Assembly: GCA_037127655.1 (NCBI GenBank)
Contig: JBAXXY010000025.1
Span: forward strand, 1 to 23,740
Direction: 5' to 3'
DNA from: GWF2-38-69 sp037127655
Lineage (GTDB): Bacteria > Verrucomicrobiota > Lentisphaeria > Victivallales > GWF2-38-69
Length of the DNA stretch: 23,740 nt
This document shows, piece by piece, positions 16,229-23,605 of the stretch (positions are counted from its first letter, which is position 1; the number at the start of each line of letters is the position of its first letter). The notes under the pieces were generated by a model. The model saw nothing but the letters and a program-made list of their open reading frames with translations, did not search any database and had not been told where the DNA came from. A program made the position numbers and the translations under genes.

Positions 16229-17595
16229 AAATTAAAATGGCGATTATCACTTCCCTGATTTCTTTGAGGCGCAACCCGATGAGGGCATTGCTAACTACTT
16301 TGGGAATAGTTATTGGAATAGCCTCTGTTATTACAATGATGGAAATAGGTCAGGGTTCGACTGATGCAATTAAAAAAGCAATTGCAGGAATGGGAGCAAA
16401 TGCTATAATAATTTTCCCCGAATCAGCGATGGCTTACGGCGTTAGATATGGAGCAGGAGGAGTAAAAACTCTTACTCCAGAGGATTGCAAAGCGATCGTG
16501 AAAGAGTGTCCTTCAGTCAAAAATGCCGCGCCTCTTGTTTACGCGAAAGGTCAGGTTGTTTACGGCGGTAAAAACTGGTCTCCATCGTCAATTTTGGGTT
16601 CAACTACTGATTTCCTGGATGTCCGCGACTGGAATAGCTTTCTTGAAGGTGAATGCTTTACTGACCGTGATGTGTTGAATGCGAATAGAGTTTGCGTGAT
16701 CGGAAAAACTGTCGCAAAAGAACTTTTTGAAAACGAATCGCCAGTTGATAAGGAAATCCGTATTTTGAATGTTCCTTTCAAAGTCGTGGGTGTTCTTTCT
16801 TCAAAGGGAGCCAATATGATGGGGATGGATCAGGACGATATAATCCTTGCCCCGTGGACGACTATCAAATACAGAGTTTCTGGTTCGGGGCAAAACCTTA
16901 TAAATCAAACTTCGACCACATCCACTTCATCTAATACCAATTCCACGAGCTCAATTTATCCAAATACAACTGTAAAGTTCTATCCTGAGCAATCTTCGAT
17001 ACAAACAGCTAACTATATGTCGTATGCAAGGTTCGCTAATATTTCGCAGATATTTGCGGCGGCAAAGTCTCCGGAAGAAGTTAATTCGGCGCTAAATGAA
17101 ATCACTCAACTTTTAAGAGAGCGGCACCGCTTGAAAGACGGAATCCCTGACGACTTTACAATCAGAAATTTGAATGAGATTCTCAATACCTTGACTGCGA
17201 CTACAAAGCTCATAACTAATCTTCTGCTATGTATCGCGATGGTTTCTCTTCTTGTCGGCGGAGTAGGAATAATGAATATAATGCTTGTGTGCGTATCAGA
17301 AAGAACCCGTGAAATAGGGATTAGAATGGCTGTCGGAGCAAGGCAAAGAGATATTATGAGGCAGTTTTTGACCGAATCGGTTATCCTTTGTCTGGCAGGC
17401 GGTATTATCGGAATTCTGCTGGGGCATGGCGGTTCTATGATAATAGCAAAAATCTTAAATTGGCCGATGTCTGCATCTCCGGTCGCGATTACGCTTGCCT
17501 TTGCCGTTTCTGCCGCGGTCGGGATAGCTTTCGGTTATTATCTAGCCTGGAAAGCCTCCAGACTAGACCCTATCGAAGCCCTCCGCTACGAATAG
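16225..17595 (+). CDS. MacB-type ABC transporter permease (FtsX family)
   Basis: This 456-residue membrane subunit has the MacB layout. There is one N-terminal helix (about 22-40) after the SLRRNPMRALLTTLGI segment, a large periplasmic MacB_PCD domain (about 45-325) and three C-terminal helices of the FtsX domain. The coupling region LLVGGVGIMNIM...SERTREIGIRMAVGAR lies near 342-373, and the typical end is SRLDPIEALRYE. A Ser/Thr/Asn-rich low-complexity stretch at about 223-250 in the periplasmic domain is unusual and may be a flexible linker. The start codon overlaps the ATPase stop. It is the last gene of the set; the next gene begins after 111 bp with no clear terminator between. Confidence 0.93.
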   Translation: MKIKMAIITSLISLRRNPMRALLTTLGIVIGIASVITMMEIGQGSTDAIKKAIAGMGANAIIIFPESAMAYGVRYGAGGVKTLTPEDCKAIVKECPSVKNAAPLVYAKGQVVYGGKNWSPSSILGSTTDFLDVRDWNSFLEGECFTDRDVLNANRVCVIGKTVAKELFENESPVDKEIRILNVPFKVVGVLSSKGANMMGMDQDDIILAPWTTIKYRVSGSGQNLINQTSTTSTSSNTNSTSSIYPNTTVKFYPEQSSIQTANYMSYARFANISQIFAAAKSPEEVNSALNEITQLLRERHRLKDGIPDDFTIRNLNEILNTLTATTKLITNLLLCIAMVSLLVGGVGIMNIMLVCVSERTREIGIRMAVGARQRDIMRQFLTESVILCLAGGIIGILLGHGGSMIIAKILNWPMSASPVAITLAFAVSAAVGIAFGYYLAWKASRLDPIEALRYE

Positions 17596-17706
17596 CAGAT
17601 ATTTTTATATTATCATAAAGAGATTAATAGAAAATCAATTAGAATAATATCTATCTTGTCTTTCAAATGTACCAGTAAATCGAATATTCAAATAAGTAGG
17701 AACTCT

Positions 17707-19068
17707 ATGGCAATCGGTTATAAAGGATTGAAGAGGTATTGGGCGCTTCTACCATTCTTCGTTTTTCTCGGCACATATTTAGTTACTTCACTGATAATTC
17801 ATGACTTCTACAAAGTGCCGATAGCTGTATCTGTTCTGCTTGCGGCAGTGGTTGCCATAATGATGAACCACAATGAGAAAACAAATAAGAAGCTCGATAC
17901 TTTTGCCCAGGGCGCAGGAAACCAGACAATCATTATAATGTGCATAATTTTTATCCTTGCGGGCGTATTCGGAAGCGTGGCAAAGGAAACCGGGGCTGTA
18001 GCTTCGACTGTAAATCTGGCGCTGGCAGTACTTCCTGCCAAGGCTCTGATTCCCGGAATATTTTTAATAGCCTGCTTTATCTCTCTTGCGATTGGCACTT
18101 CAATGGGAACAATTGCGGCACTGGGACCGATTGCAGTAGGAATTTCGGCTCATACGCCTTTCCCGGTAGCATTAGTTCTTGGCGCAGTATTGAGCGGTGC
18201 AATGTTCGGCGATGGCCTCTCATTTATAGGTGATACGACAATTGCAGCTACCAGAACTCAGGGCTGCGAAATGCAGGACAAATTTAAGATGAATTTCCTT
18301 ATTGTACTGCCAGCAGCTATCGTATCTTTTATTGTATTTTATTATGTAGCAGGCCTATATGAAACTACTACAGCTTTATCTAATGAGCAGTACGAGATAT
18401 ACAAAATAATCCCTTATGTTGTGGTTATTCTGATTTCTATATTTGGAGTGAATGTCTTTATAACACTGATTACTGGAATAGTTTTGTCTATCATTGTTGG
18501 GTTTATAGCTCATTCCTTTGATATCTGGCAACTGCTTGATGTCATACAAAGAGGGATCACGAGCATGATGGACCTTGTGCTGATTTCAGCTATTCTGGGC
18601 GGAGTAGCCGAAGTTATAAAGTATAATGGCGGTATAGCTCAGATTTTGGGAATATTGAGGACAAACATCAAGAGCAAGAAGGGAGCTGAGTTAGGCATTG
18701 GGTTGCTTGTAAGTTTAGTGGATATATGTACAGCTAATAATACTGTGGCAATCATTGTTACAGGCCCATTAGCAAAGGATATAGCTAAGAGATATGGCAT
18801 TGCTCCGAAGAGAGCGGCAAGCCTGATAGATATTTTCTCGTGTGTAATGCAGGGAATAATTCCTTACGGCGCTCAGATGCTTCTATGCGTAAGTTTTGTA
18901 GGAATGAGCGTTCTTTCTCCTCTTACGATTATGAAATATTCATACTATTCTTACCTGTCAGGAATCTGCGTAATTCTTGCAGTCCTCTTCAGTTGGCCAG
19001 GAGATGAACCGTGGAAGTGGCTGGATAAAATAATGAACCGTTTCAGAAAAAATAAGACAGGAGCATGA
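17707..19068 (+). CDS. nhaC: NhaC-family Na+/H+ antiporter
   Basis: This inner-membrane antiporter of 453 residues has about eleven or twelve helices. Family-typical segments are AIGTSMGTIAALGPIAVGIS (from about 128), MFGDGLSFIGDTTIAATRTQ (about 166-185) and the related second-half block VDICTANNTVAIIVTGPLAKD. It would exchange sodium (or another cation or organic anion) for protons. I chose the ATG at 17707, preceded by TAGGA, over an in-frame TTG at 17656, because the extra 17 residues are polar and unlike the family. It ends 2 bp before moeA, so it is transcribed with the molybdenum-cofactor genes, an unusual partnership. Some NhaC relatives exchange other substrates (malate/lactate, tyramine), so the ion specificity is not certain. 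Confidence 0.87.
   Translation: MAIGYKGLKRYWALLPFFVFLGTYLVTSLIIHDFYKVPIAVSVLLAAVVAIMMNHNEKTNKKLDTFAQGAGNQTIIIMCIIFILAGVFGSVAKETGAVASTVNLALAVLPAKALIPGIFLIACFISLAIGTSMGTIAALGPIAVGISAHTPFPVALVLGAVLSGAMFGDGLSFIGDTTIAATRTQGCEMQDKFKMNFLIVLPAAIVSFIVFYYVAGLYETTTALSNEQYEIYKIIPYVVVILISIFGVNVFITLITGIVLSIIVGFIAHSFDIWQLLDVIQRGITSMMDLVLISAILGGVAEVIKYNGGIAQILGILRTNIKSKKGAELGIGLLVSLVDICTANNTVAIIVTGPLAKDIAKRYGIAPKRAASLIDIFSCVMQGIIPYGAQMLLCVSFVGMSVLSPLTIMKYSYYSYLSGICVILAVLFSWPGDEPWKWLDKIMNRFRKNKTGA
19059..19063 (+). promoter_or_regulatory. Ribosome binding site that decides the moeA start
   Basis: AGGAG lies one base before the ATG at 19065 but seven bases before the in-frame ATG at 19071. The second spacing is normal, so initiation at 19071 is favoured and moeA starts 2 bp after the nhaC stop. 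Confidence 0.6.
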
Positions 19069-19070
19069 TT

Positions 19071-20267
19071 ATGATACCTTTTAGTGAAGCTTATGAAATT
19101 GTGATGTGCAATGTGTTTAGGACTGGAACTGAGAAAGTTCCTCTTGTAGAGAGCCTTTGGAGTATTTTGGCAGAGGATGTTATCTCCGATATAGATATGC
19201 CGCCTTTCGATAAATCGGCAATGGATGGTTATGCCTGCAGGGCTGAAGATTTAGAAACTGAACTTGAAGTGATCGAAACTATTCCTGCAGGATATAAGCC
19301 CAAAAAGAAAGTCACCAAAGGAAAATGCTCCAAAATTATGACTGGAGCAATGATTCCTGAAGGCGCCGACTGCATAATAATCGTCGAGGAAACCCAATCT
19401 TCTGACTCAAAGAAAGTTAAATTTACAGGCGATATTTCCCCGTTTTTTGCTGAGAATGCCAGACGCAACATCTGTTTCAAGGCAGAGGATATTAAAAGAG
19501 GCGATCTCCTTTTGAATAAAGGCGTGCATATAAAACCACAGCATATTGCGGTTCTTGCTACTGCCGGTTATGCGAAAGTATGTGTTGCAATTCAGCCTAA
19601 TGTTGGAATTATTACCACAGGCTCAGAGCTCGTAGAGCCAGGAAAGAAGCTTACTTCTTCTAAAATAAGGAATAGTAACGGGCATCAACTTATTGCCCAA
19701 GTCCTCAATGCTGGCGGCATACCAAATTATTACGGCATTGTAGCTGATGAGGAAGAATTGATAACTCAAGTTATTACTCAGGCATTGCATGAAAACGACA
19801 TAGTTCTTATTTCAGGCGGAGTTTCAATGGGCGACTATGATTTTGTACCTGCATGCCTGAAGAAAAATGGGATAAAGATCCTTTTCGATAAAGTTGCAAT
19901 ACAGCCAGGTAAACCAGTTAATTTCGGAATCGGAAATAGTAAAGCGTGTTTCGGGATGCCGGGAAACCCTGTCTCGACTTTTATACAATTTGAACTTCTG
20001 GTCAAACCTTTTATCTACGCAATGATGGGCTCAGACTTCAAGCCTGAAGCATTTCTTTTGCCACTTGGTACAGCTATAAAAAGGCACAACGCCTCCAGAG
20101 AATCTATTATTCCAGTCACAATAAATGAAGGGAAAATTTATCCGCTTGAGTACCACGGTTCAGCTCATATAAATGCAATAGCGTCTTCAAACTATGTAAT
20201 TTCAATTCCCTTGGGAGTCAAAGAGATTGCAGAAGGAAAACTAATTGATGTTCGACTCATTCAATAG
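19071..20267 (+). CDS. moeA: Molybdopterin molybdenumtransferase MoeA
   Basis: MoeA inserts molybdate into adenylylated molybdopterin, completing the molybdenum cofactor in the cytoplasm. At 398 residues it has the usual length. Visible motifs are DMPPFDKSAMDGYA (about 42-55), MTGAMIPEGAD (about 90-100), TTGSELVEPG near 182-191, SGGVSMGDYDF (248-258), QPGKPVNFG (278-286) and GMPGNPVS (295-302). All fit an active enzyme. The 3' end overlaps moaA by 20 bp, so translation is coupled. A tungsten-cofactor role is possible, because MoeA paralogues can use either metal and anaerobes often use tungsten. Confidence 0.96.
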   Translation: MIPFSEAYEIVMCNVFRTGTEKVPLVESLWSILAEDVISDIDMPPFDKSAMDGYACRAEDLETELEVIETIPAGYKPKKKVTKGKCSKIMTGAMIPEGADCIIIVEETQSSDSKKVKFTGDISPFFAENARRNICFKAEDIKRGDLLLNKGVHIKPQHIAVLATAGYAKVCVAIQPNVGIITTGSELVEPGKKLTSSKIRNSNGHQLIAQVLNAGGIPNYYGIVADEEELITQVITQALHENDIVLISGGVSMGDYDFVPACLKKNGIKILFDKVAIQPGKPVNFGIGNSKACFGMPGNPVSTFIQFELLVKPFIYAMMGSDFKPEAFLLPLGTAIKRHNASRESIIPVTINEGKIYPLEYHGSAHINAIASSNYVISIPLGVKEIAEGKLIDVRLIQ

Positions 20268-21045
20268 AGAGATAAATTACCTTAGAATCTCTGTTACAGA
20301 TAGATGCAACTTACACTGCAATTACTGTATGTGCGGCAATGAAGTTAATTTTATCAAAGTTGACCACATTTTATCCTTTGAAGAAATCTATGCTTTTACG
20401 CTCAAAGCTGTAGAGTTTGGAGTAACTAAAGTCAGGATTACGGGCGGAGAGCCTCTTGTAAGGAAAAATATTGTTCAGCTTGTGAGCATGCTCGCCTCGA
20501 TTAAAGGCATAAAAGATTTGGCAATGACGACTAATGGCATCCTTCTTTCAGATGTCGCACTGTCACTCAAAAAAGCAGGGCTGAAAAGACTGAATGTCAG
20601 TTTGGACTCAACTGATCCTGAAAAATATAGGCAAATAACCTGCGGCGGAAATGTTTCAAAAGTTCTGCAAGGTTTGGAAGAAGCAAAGAAGGTCGGATTC
20701 TCTCCAATAAAGATTAATTGTGTTATAAAAGAATCCCCGGACGAAACTGATGCAAAAGGTGTTACTGCATACTGTAATGATAATGCTTTTGCCATTAGAT
20801 ACATAAGACAGATGAATATAAAGGAAGGTAAATTCTGGCCTGTAATTGGAGGCGATGGCGGCAAATGTGGCTCTTGCAGCAGGCTCAGGCTTTCAAGCGA
20901 CGGGAAGCTCTATCCATGCCTTTTCAGTGATAAGGTTTTTTCTATCAAGGAACTTGGCATTGAAAGAGCTATAATGGAGGCAATAAAGCACAAACCTAAA
21001 GCCGGAGACAGGGCCGGTAATGAGTTTCATACACTAGGAGGCTGA
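20248..21045 (+). CDS. moaA: GTP 3',8-cyclase MoaA, short form lacking an internal segment
   Basis: MoaA is a radical SAM enzyme that, with MoaC, turns GTP into cyclic pyranopterin monophosphate. The N-terminal cluster is Cys20, Cys24 and Cys27 (DRCNLHCNYC), followed by the SAM-binding RITGGEPLVRK (63-73). The second, substrate-side cluster is Cys207, Cys210 and Cys224 (KCGSCSRLRLSSDGKLYPC, CX2CX13C), with the SRLRL arginines that contact GTP. The protein ends in the conserved Gly-Gly tail. It has 265 residues against about 330 usually. Only nine residues separate Trp198 from Cys207, where MoaA normally has around 60-70, so that segment is missing without a frameshift. The start is ATG 20248 rather than the adjacent TTG, matching the family's N-terminal spacing. 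It overlaps moeA. Confidence 0.88.
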   Translation: MFDSFNREINYLRISVTDRCNLHCNYCMCGNEVNFIKVDHILSFEEIYAFTLKAVEFGVTKVRITGGEPLVRKNIVQLVSMLASIKGIKDLAMTTNGILLSDVALSLKKAGLKRLNVSLDSTDPEKYRQITCGGNVSKVLQGLEEAKKVGFSPIKINCVIKESPDETDAKGVTAYCNDNAFAIRYIRQMNIKEGKFWPVIGGDGGKCGSCSRLRLSSDGKLYPCLFSDKVFSIKELGIERAIMEAIKHKPKAGDRAGNEFHTLGG

Positions 21046-21049
21046 AAAA

Positions 21050-21508
21050 ATGGAAAATCTTTCTCATATAGGGAGCGATAATAGACCTTCAATGGTGGAT
21101 GTTTCGTCCAAAGTAGATTTGTACAGGGTCGCAAAAGCTTCAGGTTTTATCAAACTTCGTACCGATACAGTTAAGCTCATTTCAGAAAACAACATGAAGA
21201 AAGGCAATGTCCTTGTTACAGCTGAGCTTGCCGGTGTCATGGCTGCAAAAAAAACTCCTGAGCTTATTCCGCTTTGTCATTCATTAAATACAACAAGCAT
21301 AAAAGTCAGGGCTGAACTAAAAGAAAATGGAGTAGAAGTGCTAAGCGAAGTATCATGTATTGGGAAAACCGGCGTTGAAATGGAAGCTCTTACAGCAGCA
21401 AGCGTAGCTCTTTTAACTATTTATGATATGTGCAAAGCCGTTGACAAAACTATGGAAATAACAAGCACAAAACTTCTAGAAAAAACAAAGATTCCAATTC
21501 AAAACTAA
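21050..21508 (+). CDS. moaC: Cyclic pyranopterin monophosphate synthase MoaC
   Basis: MoaC converts the MoaA product into cPMP. At 152 residues it has the expected length and motifs: MVDVSSK near 15-21, PELIPLCHSL (about 70-79) with the active-site His, GKTGVEMEALTAASVALLT (about 106-124) with the catalytic Lys, and YDMCKAVDKTMEI. The ribosome binding site AGGAGG (21036-21041) lies inside the Gly-Gly codons at the end of moaA, which ties the two genes tightly. Nothing suggests a defect. Confidence 0.97.
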   Translation: MENLSHIGSDNRPSMVDVSSKVDLYRVAKASGFIKLRTDTVKLISENNMKKGNVLVTAELAGVMAAKKTPELIPLCHSLNTTSIKVRAELKENGVEVLSEVSCIGKTGVEMEALTAASVALLTIYDMCKAVDKTMEITSTKLLEKTKIPIQN

Positions 21509-21544
21509 GTCCGTAGCACGGGCATTTTAAAGTATGAGGTTTAT

Positions 21545-22477
21545 ATGAGTTTCGGGAAAATTGTATCATTAAATATCTCTGAACAAAAGGGAACCATTAA
21601 AAAACCTGTATCAGGATCTCTTAAAGTTTCAAACCATGGAATTGTTGGCGATGCCCATTCAGGTTCGTGGCACAGGCAGATAAGTTTGCTTTCCAAAGAA
21701 AGAATTGAAGACTTTGCCCGCCAGATAGGCAGAAAAATTAACCCAGGCGAGTTTGCTGAAAATATTACTACAGAAGGTCTTGACCTAACGGCTGTAACTT
21801 TCTTTGACAGATTTATGATAGGTTCAGTCGTGCTTGAGGTAACACAGATTGGCAAGAAATGTCATGGAGATGGCTGCGCCATTTTCAGAGAAGTAGGCAG
21901 ATGCGTGATGCCTCACGAGGGAATATTCTGCAGAGTTATTCATATAGGTTCTATAGAGGCCGGCAATGAAATTAAATATTTAGATGTTCCTTTGAGAATT
22001 TCAGTTATTACTGCCAGCGACAGGGCAAGCCGAGGCGAATACGAAGATAGAAGCGGGCCTGAAGTCATTAAACAAATTGAAGCGTTCTTTTCTGACAAAC
22101 CATGGAGACTTGCCTTTAAAAAAATGATAGTCCCCGATGATCATGATCAGCTTGAAGATGCTATCAGAGAATCAGTTAAAACATCAGATATTGTATTTAT
22201 TACTGGTGGAACAGGAATTGGGCCCAGGGATATCACTCCAGATGTAGTCGAAAAGATTATAGACAAGGAAATACCTGGTATTATGGACTTTATAAGAAAT
22301 AAGTATGGCGCAGATATTCCTTCAGCGCTTATCTCTAGGTCAATTGCAGGAGTCGCGAAGTCCACATTGGTCTATGCCATTCCGGGAAGCGTTAAAGCCG
22401 CAAGAGAATACATTCATGAGATATTAAGAACGCTTGAGCACTCTATTTTTATGCTTAAAGGTATTGATTCCCACTGA
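21545..22477 (+). CDS. MOSC domain - MogA/MoaB domain fusion protein
   Basis: This 310-residue bifunctional protein joins two domains. Residues 1-145 form a MOSC domain: GIVGDAHSGSWHRQISLLS and GEFAENITTEGLDL are typical, and a Cys-rich segment, KKCHGDGCAIF to EGIFCR, has Cys106, Cys111, Cys120 and Cys129. Residues 149-310 form a MogA/MoaB domain: ITASDRASRGEYEDRSGP, the MPT-binding FITGGTGIGPRDITPD (218-233) and the late AIPGSVKAA. MogA adenylylates molybdopterin before MoeA inserts the metal. MOSC domains act in sulfur or cofactor handling in MOCO sulfurases and related proteins. The fusion suggests a hand-over between cofactor maturation steps. GAGG at 21536-21539 supports the start. The gene is 36 bp after moaC; in that gap CCGT-AGC-ACGG is a small hairpin. 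Confidence 0.93.
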   Translation: MSFGKIVSLNISEQKGTIKKPVSGSLKVSNHGIVGDAHSGSWHRQISLLSKERIEDFARQIGRKINPGEFAENITTEGLDLTAVTFFDRFMIGSVVLEVTQIGKKCHGDGCAIFREVGRCVMPHEGIFCRVIHIGSIEAGNEIKYLDVPLRISVITASDRASRGEYEDRSGPEVIKQIEAFFSDKPWRLAFKKMIVPDDHDQLEDAIRESVKTSDIVFITGGTGIGPRDITPDVVEKIIDKEIPGIMDFIRNKYGADIPSALISRSIAGVAKSTLVYAIPGSVKAAREYIHEILRTLEHSIFMLKGIDSH

Positions 22478-23277
22478 TGAAAATAAATATTATTTTTTTT
22501 ACATCTACAGGAAACACTTTCTTCCTTGTTTTAAAAGCAAAATATTTTCTTGAAAAGGCTGGTCATAATGTAGGAATTTTTGATTCAGTAATTTCCAACT
22601 TTGAGGAAGTTGCAAATTGCGACGCTATCGGGATATTTTATCCAGTCTGGATGTCCAATATGCCAGACCAGCTTCAGGGTTTTTGTAGAAAATTGCTGAA
22701 AAGTTCGATTAAAAGGAATCTATTTTTTATCGGCAACTGCGCCTCAGGAAAGGACAACAGCGGAAGTTACTGGAAGAAGAAGTTCGAAAACAAAGGTCAT
22801 AAAGTTTTATATGTGGCTATGCTTCAAATGCCGTCCAATTTCAATATTTCAGTTCTTGCTAGAGAAACATCTGAGAAAGAAATAGTTAGCCTCAAAGATA
22901 ACGCTTCAGCTAAACTAGAAAATATTTGCCGTGATATTTCAGAAGGTATTATAAAGGACTTGGGTAAAGGTTTTGCCGCATCTATTTATGCTATTCAGCG
23001 GCTCTTTTTCTACATGAAAAGCAAATGGTCTTATAAATACCTCAAAGTCGTTGAGCCAAAATGTACGAAGTGCCACTTGTGTGTAAAACTCTGCCCGATG
23101 CAGAATATTCAATCTGGTACTGACGGCGCTATTTCTTTTGGGAAAAACTGTATTTTATGCTCAAAATGCTTCAATTACTGTCCGACAAATGCTGTTCTTA
23201 TAGGAAAGAAATCTGAAGATGCTTCAAAATACCACCGTTACTACTGCAAGGAAGTCAAACCCATCTTCTACAAATAG
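22477..23277 (+). CDS. EFR1-type flavodoxin / 2x[4Fe-4S] ferredoxin protein
   Basis: This 266-residue electron carrier has an N-terminal flavodoxin-like domain (about 1-155). It has an FMN phosphate-loop segment FFTSTGNTFFL at 7-17, a second flavin-contact block IGIFYPVWMSNMP (51-63) and a third, FIGNCASGKDNSG. A C-terminal bacterial ferredoxin domain has two 4Fe-4S motifs: Cys196, 199, 202, 206 and Cys225, 228, 231, 235. Proteins of this architecture occur widely in anaerobes, but their partners are mostly unknown. The start overlaps the stop of the MOSC-MogA gene (TGATG), so it belongs to the cofactor operon. A role as electron donor to MoaA is plausible, since radical SAM enzymes need a flavodoxin or ferredoxin; that is inference. 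Confidence 0.92.
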   Translation: MKINIIFFTSTGNTFFLVLKAKYFLEKAGHNVGIFDSVISNFEEVANCDAIGIFYPVWMSNMPDQLQGFCRKLLKSSIKRNLFFIGNCASGKDNSGSYWKKKFENKGHKVLYVAMLQMPSNFNISVLARETSEKEIVSLKDNASAKLENICRDISEGIIKDLGKGFAASIYAIQRLFFYMKSKWSYKYLKVVEPKCTKCHLCVKLCPMQNIQSGTDGAISFGKNCILCSKCFNYCPTNAVLIGKKSEDASKYHRYYCKEVKPIFYK

Positions 23278-23282
23278 ATGAC

Positions 23283-23339
23283 TTCTCGATACTTCGCTTC
23301 GCGGTTCTCCGGGTTATTACGAAGCAAGTGCATCGAGAA
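23283..23339. repeat. Imperfect inverted repeat just after the cofactor operon
   Basis: TTCTCGAT at 23283-23290 pairs with ATCGAGAA at 23332-23339, and GCTTCG at 23296-23301 with CGAAGC at 23320-23325, around an 18-base loop. It starts five bases past the last stop codon. Only a short TTTT follows, so it is a weak terminator candidate. The TTCTCGATACTTCGCTTCG style is reminiscent of extragenic repeats seen in other genomes; that is from memory. Confidence 0.5.
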
Positions 23340-23440
23340 AGATTTTAAAGCAGTCTATTAAAGAAAGAAACATGGTCTGAAATGCTTCTTCGGTGATTTT
23401 CTGAGCGATTTTGGAGACCTCCAACGCTCTTCCGGTGACC

Positions 23441-23499
23441 TCCGAAACTCCTTAGGAGGGCTGTTTTACTGTGAGGCAAAACAGACTCAAAACTTTTCT
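23441..23499. repeat. Structured intergenic element, copy B
   Basis: This copy has CTCCT-T-AGGAG at 23448-23458 followed by a 7-bp stem, CTGTTTT (23461-23467) and AAAACAG (23478-23484), around a 10-base loop. It aligns with 11629-11686 (TCCGAA start, CCTTAGG core, GGCAAAAC, TTTTCT end). In both copies the first palindrome differs at its paired ends (TTCCT/AGGAA against CTCCT/AGGAG), a compensatory change. Confidence 0.55.
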
Positions 23500-23545
23500 A
23501 TGCTCGAATGGTCTAGCGAAGAGTTCACGAATTGTAGGAACGATG

Positions 23546-23605
23546 TGGAGGGTCACGCTTCGTCGTGACCGTTAAAATGCGGACGAGACAAAGCTCGTCC
23601 CTCCA
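23546..23605. repeat. Nested REP-like palindromes
   Basis: There are two perfect 7-bp hairpins with 6-base loops: GGTCACG (23551-23557) with CGTGACC (23564-23570), and GGACGAG (23581-23587) with CTCGTCC (23594-23600). They are enclosed by a perfect outer pairing, TGGAGGG (23546-23552) with CCCTCCA (23599-23605), which shares two bases with each inner arm. The design is that of repetitive extragenic palindromes. Confidence 0.6.

Noticed and set aside
17656..17706. N-terminal extension of the NhaC protein from a TTG codon
   Set aside because: The extension is polar and unlike the family, while ATG 17707 has TAGGA upstream and matches the usual N-terminus.
17596..17706. Riboswitch or molybdenum-cofactor RNA leader before the nhaC-moe operon
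   Set aside because: Only a weak 7-bp AGATATT/AATATCT pairing across a long AT-rich loop is present; none of the conserved GC-rich helices expected for such a motif can be seen.
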